The notes below the pieces were generated by a model that saw nothing but the letters and a program-made list of their open reading frames with translations, searched no databases and had not been told where the DNA came from. From Candidatus Sulfopaludibacter sp. SbA3 (GTDB taxonomy: Bacteria; Acidobacteriota; Terriglobia; Bryobacterales; Bryobacteraceae), in assembly GCA_945860645.1 (NCBI GenBank), contig CAMATG010000007.1, forward strand, positions 1 through 38,588: 38,588 nt of DNA, read 5' to 3'. How positions within the stretch are numbered: the stretch's first letter is position 1; each line of letters opens with the position of its first letter. A program made the position numbers and the translations under genes. Below are positions 33,530 through 38,588 of this stretch, piece by piece.

Positions 33530-34409
33530 ACGCCTCCGCCACCGCCCGCCCAATCATCTCTTTCCCCAAATAGAACCGCGCCTCATGCGGATCCGCCCCG
33601 TTGTCCGGCGTCCACGTCCCCTCAATCGTCCCCCCAGGGAACAACGGACCCAGGTCCGGTTCCGCGGCAATGTAGTCGTTCCGGTCCGCCACGTTCACCC
33701 ATCGCTTCACCTTCGGCGGAAACACAGGCGGCTGCGGCCACAGGTTCGGATACACCACCCCGCGCAGCCCCAACGGCGAACCAATCGTCACCAACAGCGG
33801 CAACTCCGCCCGCTCCGTCCGCTGATGCAACGCCTCCCACGCCACCACGCTCCCCAGCGAATGCGCAATCACCACCCGCGTCTCCGGCCCAAGGTGTTCC
33901 AGCACCCGCTCGCGCGCCTTCACCCGTATCTCCGGTTCCTCCAAGTACCGCGTCACTTGGTCCAACGCGCTCACGACAAAACTCGCCGCTCCATACACCG
34001 GCGGCACAAACCACGGAACCCGCGATAATGTCCGAATCGCCCATCCCAGCACCGCGCCCGTTCCCTGCGCTCCCTCCGCCCCCAGTCGGTACCCGCCCAC
34101 CGCCCGCCGCGCATCATCCCGCTCATATTCATCCAGCGAACGCGCCGCCACGTTCCTCAGCCACTCCTTCGTCAACTCGTCTACCATGGCGCTCTCGGCC
34201 ACCGCCCCGCCCTGCCCGCCCGGCCGCAAGAAATAGTTCCCATAAAACCCCATCCGGCACCGCACCTCGCCGCCCCGGATCCGGTCAGCCAGCGCCCCGT
34301 CCCCGGCAATCCGCACCGCCCCTGCCAGTTGCGTCCGCCACTCCTGCTCCAACGTATCGGCCGTCAATTGCTCCTTCGCAATCCCATGTACAAATACGAT
34401 CTCGCTCAT
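33507..34409 (-). CDS. Alpha/beta hydrolase (lipase/esterase-like)
   Basis: This 300-residue protein begins MSEIVFVHGI, with the oxyanion HG motif, and has a nucleophile elbow AHSLGS with S184. Asp242 or Asp245 (VADRNDY) and His275 are the likely remaining triad members. No signal peptide is present, so it is cytoplasmic. Family members act as lipases or esterases, and similar hydrolases occur beside caspase and STAND genes in conflict loci. Its 3' end overlaps the 3' end of the caspase-STAND gene by 23 bp, tail to tail. A role as a second effector or an antagonist is inference only. Confidence 0.8.
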   Translation of the reverse strand: MSEIVFVHGIAKEQLTADTLEQEWRTQLAGAVRIAGDGALADRIRGGEVRCRMGFYGNYFLRPGGQGGAVAESAMVDELTKEWLRNVAARSLDEYERDDARRAVGGYRLGAEGAQGTGAVLGWAIRTLSRVPWFVPPVYGAASFVVSALDQVTRYLEEPEIRVKARERVLEHLGPETRVVIAHSLGSVVAWEALHQRTERAELPLLVTIGSPLGLRGVVYPNLWPQPPVFPPKVKRWVNVADRNDYIAAEPDLGPLFPGGTIEGTWTPDNGADPHEARFYLGKEMIGRAVAEAFTYPRQL

Positions 34410-34502
34410 TTCGCCTCAATCCTGCCGTCTACAATAGCGCATACGCCACAGCCGCGTTATCCTAGTCGTCGTTCCCGGTAACCGCCCCAAGGAGCCTCAA
34501 CA

Positions 34503-36521
34503 GTGAGCCAGAAAAAACACGTCCCCTACGTCCCCATCGACCGCAAAATGACGGAGTTCTCCTACTTCGCCGTCATCCTCGGTCTCTTGATGAGCGTCAT
34601 CCTCGGCGCCGCCAATGCCTATCTCGGGCTCAAGGCCGGCATCACGATCGCCGCCACCTACCCCGCCGCCGTCATCGGCATGGCCCTCCTCCGCTTCAAG
34701 CGCGGAACCATTCTCGAAGAGAACCTCGCCCGTACCGCCGGCTCCATCGGCGAGTCCATCGCCGCCGGCGCCATCTTCACCATCCCCGCCTTTGTCATTT
34801 CCCGCGCCTGGCCGGTCTTCGACATCGAACACGGCTACCTGAAATCCACCGCCCTCATGCTCGTCGGCGGCGTCCTCGGCGTCCTCTTCGTCTCCCTCGT
34901 CCGCCGCGTCATGGTGGAAGACGACGATCTTCCCTTCCCCGAATCCGTCGCCGCTGCCGAAATCCATAAGGCCGGCCAATCGGCCTCCAAAGCCGCCAAG
35001 TTTCTCTTTATCAACATGGCCACCGGCGCCGGCGTCTACATCCTCGGCGTCATGAAACTGTTCGAGCCCGACCGCAACTTCCTCTTCCACATCGGCAACC
35101 TCGGCCACACCACCGTCAAGCTCGGCTCAGAACAAAAAGCCCTCTCCGTCGGCGGCGTCACCATGGCCGCCGCGCCCACTATCAGCCCCGCCTATATCGG
35201 CGTCGGCTACATCATCGGGCCCAAACTCGCCGCGCTCAACTTCTCCGGCGGCGTCCTCGCCTGGGGCTTCCTCATTCCGATGCTGATCTACTTCCTCGGC
35301 GACGACCTCCAGAAATTCCTCCCGCCCGGCGCCGCCGAAGGCGATTGGCAAGCCCTCGCCGCCGCCGTCTGGCGCTATATCGTTCGCCCCATCGCCGTCG
35401 GCGGCATGCTCGTCGGCGCGGCCAATACGCTCTGGAAAATGCGCAAGAATCTGAGCGTTGGCCTCGGCCGCGCCTTCGCCGAACTCCGCGGCGCCGGCCC
35501 CGCCGTTGACAAGGAAAACCGCACCGAACAGTACATGAGCTCGAAGTCCGTCTTCGGCCTGATCGGCCTCACCTTCCTGGCCATGATCGCCGTCTACTAC
35601 TACTTCGCCGGCGCCATCTGGATCGCCACCGTCGCCGCCGTCGTCATGTTGATCACCGGCTTCTTCTTCGCCACCGTCTCCGGCTCGCTCACCGGCATGA
35701 TCGGCTCATCGAACAACCCCGTCAGCGGCCTGACATTATCCACCCTCCTCATCGCCGCCCTCCTCATGGTCTCCCTCGGCGTCGGTGGCCCCGAAGGCGT
35801 GGCGGTCGTACTCGCCGTGGCCGCCGTGGGCTGCGTCTCCGCCGCTGTCGCCGGAGAACTGCTACAGGACTTCAAAGTCGGCTACATCCTCGGCGGCACT
35901 CCGCGCACCATTCAATGGGTCGAACTCCTCTCCGTCGTCGTCTCCTCGCTAGTCATGTTCTTTCCGTTGATGCTCCTCCACCAGGCCAATATCAAGCAGG
36001 GCGGCATCGGCTTCGGCGATGCCAAGCTCCCCGCTCCGCAGTCCGGCCTCATGGCGCTCATCGCCCAGGGCATCGTCGGCGGCGATATGGCGTGGCCCCT
36101 CGTCATCATGGGAATTTTCATGGGCCTCGGCATGATCATGATGCAGGTCCGCAGCCCCATGCTCGTCAGTGTCGGCATGTACCTGCCCTTCGCCACGACG
36201 TTCGCCATCTATGTCGGCGGCCTCTTCCGCGGCATTGCTGACCGTATCGCCGCCAGCAAGGGCCACAACGAAGGCCAGCGCGCCCGTAGCGAGAACATCG
36301 GCATCCTCATCGCCTCCGGCATGATCGCCGGCGAAGGCCTCATGGGCCTCGTCGTCGCCGGCTTCGCACTCGGCGAAATCCCGCTGCCCGAGTTCTTCAA
36401 AGAGCCCAGTTATTTCGTCGGTCTCGGCGTTTTGGCGCTCATGGCGATCAACATGATCTCGGTCCCGATCGCCAATGCGGGCGACCCCGACGAACCCGCT
36501 CCGCCAACCGCCATGATGTAA
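34503..36521 (+). CDS. OPT-family oligopeptide/metal-chelate transporter
   Basis: This 672-residue polytopic membrane protein has about 14-16 helices. The family signatures are NAYLGLKAGITIAATYPAAV and ENLARTAGSIGESIAAGAIF near the N-terminus, and GMIGSSNNPVSGLTLSTLL in the middle. OPT proteins import peptides, glutathione conjugates or metal-siderophore complexes by proton symport. The start is GTG at 34503, supported by AAGGAG 8 nt upstream; an in-frame ATG comes only at residue 16. It is divergent from the hydrolase gene (93-bp gap) and is followed 28 bp later by the spermidine-synthase-like gene. Confidence 0.93.
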   Translation: MSQKKHVPYVPIDRKMTEFSYFAVILGLLMSVILGAANAYLGLKAGITIAATYPAAVIGMALLRFKRGTILEENLARTAGSIGESIAAGAIFTIPAFVISRAWPVFDIEHGYLKSTALMLVGGVLGVLFVSLVRRVMVEDDDLPFPESVAAAEIHKAGQSASKAAKFLFINMATGAGVYILGVMKLFEPDRNFLFHIGNLGHTTVKLGSEQKALSVGGVTMAAAPTISPAYIGVGYIIGPKLAALNFSGGVLAWGFLIPMLIYFLGDDLQKFLPPGAAEGDWQALAAAVWRYIVRPIAVGGMLVGAANTLWKMRKNLSVGLGRAFAELRGAGPAVDKENRTEQYMSSKSVFGLIGLTFLAMIAVYYYFAGAIWIATVAAVVMLITGFFFATVSGSLTGMIGSSNNPVSGLTLSTLLIAALLMVSLGVGGPEGVAVVLAVAAVGCVSAAVAGELLQDFKVGYILGGTPRTIQWVELLSVVVSSLVMFFPLMLLHQANIKQGGIGFGDAKLPAPQSGLMALIAQGIVGGDMAWPLVIMGIFMGLGMIMMQVRSPMLVSVGMYLPFATTFAIYVGGLFRGIADRIAASKGHNEGQRARSENIGILIASGMIAGEGLMGLVVAGFALGEIPLPEFFKEPSYFVGLGVLALMAINMISVPIANAGDPDEPAPPTAMM

Positions 36522-36549
36522 ATGGCCTTACATCAATTACCATAGTTAC

Positions 36550-38588
36550 TTGTCCCGAATCACGACCTCCCACGATTCCGTCACGACCAGTTGGCCCCAA
36601 GTCTATATGGGGGTGGCCTTCACCACCATGGCCACGCTCTTGCTCGAACTGGCGATGACCCGGATTTTTTCCGTAGTTTTCTACTACCACTTCGCCTTCC
36701 TGGCCATTTCCATCGCCCTCTTCGGCCTCGGCGCCGGCGGCGTCTTCTCCTATGTGATCGCCGCCCAGCCCGCGCCCCTCTTCCGTAAACTCGGTCGCCT
36801 GTCCCTGGTCAACGCCGTGATGCCGCTCATCAGCGTCATCTTCATCCTCACCCGCGGCCAGGAACTCACCAACGCTACCCTCGCCGCCGTCTACTTCTTC
36901 AGCGCCCTGCCCTTCTTCCTCGCCGGCGCCATCGTCTCACTGGCCATCTCGGAAACCATCGAACGCATCGACCGCGTCTATTTCTTCGACCTCCTCGGCG
37001 CCGCCGGTGGCTGCCTCCTGCTCATCCCGCTGCTCAATAATTTCGGCGGTCCCAACACCGTCATCGCCGCGGCCGTTCTCTTCGCCGTCGGCGCCGCCAT
37101 CTGGTACAACCTCGATGGCCACCCGCCCCTCCGCGCCGCCTCCGTCGCCATCGCGCTGCTCCTGACTGTCCTCATCGTCCTAAACACCAAGAGCCACTGG
37201 ATCGACGTCCACTACGCCAAAGGCCAGGCCCTCGACAACGAAATCTTCGTCAAGTGGAACACCTTCTCGCGCATCTCCGTCGCCAAGGAAAAGACCAGCG
37301 GCCAAACCCAAATCGTCATCGATGCCGACGCCTCCACCGGCATCATGGACTTCAACGTCGACGCCCTTACGCCCGACCAGTTGAAGGACCTCACCCAGCA
37401 AGGCCCGGCCTTCCCCTACGTCATGCGCCCCGGTGCCAAGACCCTCATCATCGGGCCCGGCGGCGGCTGGGACGTCGCCCGCGCCCTCGCCTCCGGCTCC
37501 AAAGACATCACCGGCGTCGAGATCAACCCCATCATCGCCACCACCGTCATGCGCGGCGACTTCGCCTGGATCAGCCGCAACCTCTATCGCCGCCCCGGCA
37601 TCCGCATCTTCGAAGAGGATGGCCGCAGCTTCGTCCGCCGCAGTGAAGAAAAGTACAGCGTTCTGCAGGCCACCCTGGTCGACACCTGGGCCTCCACCGC
37701 CGCCGGCGCGTTTGCTCTATCGGAAAACAATCTCTACACGACGGACGCCTTCTACGACTATCTCTCCCACCTCAACGACGACGGCGTCCTGGCAATCACC
37801 CGCTGGGGTTTCGACCCTCCCCGCGAGTCCGTCCGCCTCCTCATCCTCGCCCGCGAAGCCCTCGCCAAGCTCGGCGAAAACGAGCCCCAGCGCCACGTCA
37901 TGGTCATCCGCGAAGGCTCACAGAAAGAGCTCGAAGGCTGGGGCGCCCGCGACACGGTTCTCATCAGCCGCAAGCCCTTCACCGATGCCGACGTCGCCCG
38001 CGCGCAGTCCATCATCGCCACCTCGCGCTTCCAGCAGATCTACCTCCCCGGCGATGGCGCCAAGAACCCCTTCGGCCAGGCGCTGCTCGCGAAAAACCTC
38101 GATAATTGGCTGGAAAACTATCCCTTTGACGTCACCGCCGTCGACGACAACCGGCCCTTCTTCTTCTACACCGTGCAGCCGCGCGACCTCTGGAACTTCC
38201 TGACGACCATGAACAAGGACAGCGCCGATTACAAAATCAACCGCGCCGTCCCCATGCTCTTCTCCCTCGTCGGCATCAGCCTCCTGGCCACGCTCATCAT
38301 CCTCGCGCTCCCGCCCTTGGTCCTCGGCACACGCCTCCCGCGCGAAAAAGGCGTACTGCAATTCCTCATGTACTTCCTCTGCATCGGCGTCGGCTATATC
38401 CTCATCCAGGTCGCGCTCATCCAGAAGTTCGTCTTGTTCCTGGGACACCCCACCTACGCGCTCACGGTCATCATTTTCAGCATGCTGGTCGCCAGCGGCT
38501 GCGGCAGCTTCTTGAGCGGCAAGTACATCGGCGACGATGACAACAAACTCATGCGCGCCCTCGGCCTCGTCAGCGTCCTGGTCGCCAT
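36550..38588 (+). CDS. Membrane-embedded spermidine-synthase-like protein (3' end outside window)
   Basis: The frame is open to the right edge, at least 679 residues. The N-terminal half has about six to seven membrane helices (VYMGVAFTTMATLLLELAMT, FAFLAISIALFGLGAGGVFS and more). A Rossmann aminopropyl/methyl-transferase-like domain follows, with LIIGPGGGWDVARAL and TGVEINPII, then VDTWAS and DDNRPFF. Further helices follow (FSLVGISLLATLIILALPPL, and FLGHPTYALTVIIFSMLVAS). Such proteins are annotated as spermidine synthases, but their reaction is unproven. The start is uncertain: TTG at 36550 keeps residues before the first helix, ATG at 36607 is the alternative, and neither has a ribosome site. 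Confidence 0.8.
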   Translation, partial: MSRITTSHDSVTTSWPQVYMGVAFTTMATLLLELAMTRIFSVVFYYHFAFLAISIALFGLGAGGVFSYVIAAQPAPLFRKLGRLSLVNAVMPLISVIFILTRGQELTNATLAAVYFFSALPFFLAGAIVSLAISETIERIDRVYFFDLLGAAGGCLLLIPLLNNFGGPNTVIAAAVLFAVGAAIWYNLDGHPPLRAASVAIALLLTVLIVLNTKSHWIDVHYAKGQALDNEIFVKWNTFSRISVAKEKTSGQTQIVIDADASTGIMDFNVDALTPDQLKDLTQQGPAFPYVMRPGAKTLIIGPGGGWDVARALASGSKDITGVEINPIIATTVMRGDFAWISRNLYRRPGIRIFEEDGRSFVRRSEEKYSVLQATLVDTWASTAAGAFALSENNLYTTDAFYDYLSHLNDDGVLAITRWGFDPPRESVRLLILAREALAKLGENEPQRHVMVIREGSQKELEGWGARDTVLISRKPFTDADVARAQSIIATSRFQQIYLPGDGAKNPFGQALLAKNLDNWLENYPFDVTAVDDNRPFFFYTVQPRDLWNFLTTMNKDSADYKINRAVPMLFSLVGISLLATLIILALPPLVLGTRLPREKGVLQFLMYFLCIGVGYILIQVALIQKFVLFLGHPTYALTVIIFSMLVASGCGSFLSGKYIGDDDNKLMRALGLVSVLVA

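Overview
The window reads as chromosomal DNA from a high-GC Gram-negative bacterium. The best guess is an Acidobacteriota of the Solibacteraceae/Bryobacteraceae type. The reasons are an ADOP-like duplicated FtsX/MacB permease (354-2774), a Tat-exported Gfo/Idh/MocA pair, exported sulfatase, TIM-barrel isomerase and DinB proteins, and many PknB-type kinases. This taxonomic call is inference; the window holds no rRNA.

Region by region: 1-10 kb is a metabolic and envelope neighbourhood. It holds the permease with an exported sugar-isomerase-like protein, tRNA-Pro, a PAP2-type lipid phosphatase, tRNA-Cys, a DinB protein, an overlapping nitrilase/sulfatase pair and a tandem pair of exported oxidoreductases. 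10-23.3 kb is the most unusual part, a type VI secretion-like membrane/baseplate module. It contains two TssK paralogues flanking an antisense gene for a roughly 1,000-residue Pro/Ala-rich, tail-anchored protein with about 15 copies of a GEFTRMF motif and 7 copies of a TLPxF motif. TssL, TssM and two PknB-type Ser/Thr kinases follow, the second kinase carrying an external SUMF1/FGE-like domain. No sheath, tube, spike, ClpV or TssJ gene is visible. I infer a phosphorylation-controlled trans-envelope machine in which the repeat protein is a candidate kinase target or docking scaffold.

23.3-28 kb is housekeeping: lysC, cmk and a [2Fe-2S] ferredoxin on the minus strand; a small metallopeptidase, rplU, rpmA, a terminator and obgE on the plus strand. 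28.3-30.5 kb holds a transpeptidase-only penicillin-binding protein and an SDR dehydrogenase. 30.6-34.4 kb is a likely conflict/defence locus: a caspase-STAND NTPase fusion whose C-terminal sensor half has clearly lower GC, tail-to-tail with an alpha/beta hydrolase. 34.5 kb to the end holds an OPT-family transporter and a membrane-embedded spermidine-synthase-like protein that runs off the window.

At larger scale, the plus strand is G-rich over minus-strand genes on the left and C-rich over minus-strand genes on the right. The GC-skew sign therefore flips somewhere around 10-16 kb, which could mark a replication terminus or an inversion boundary.
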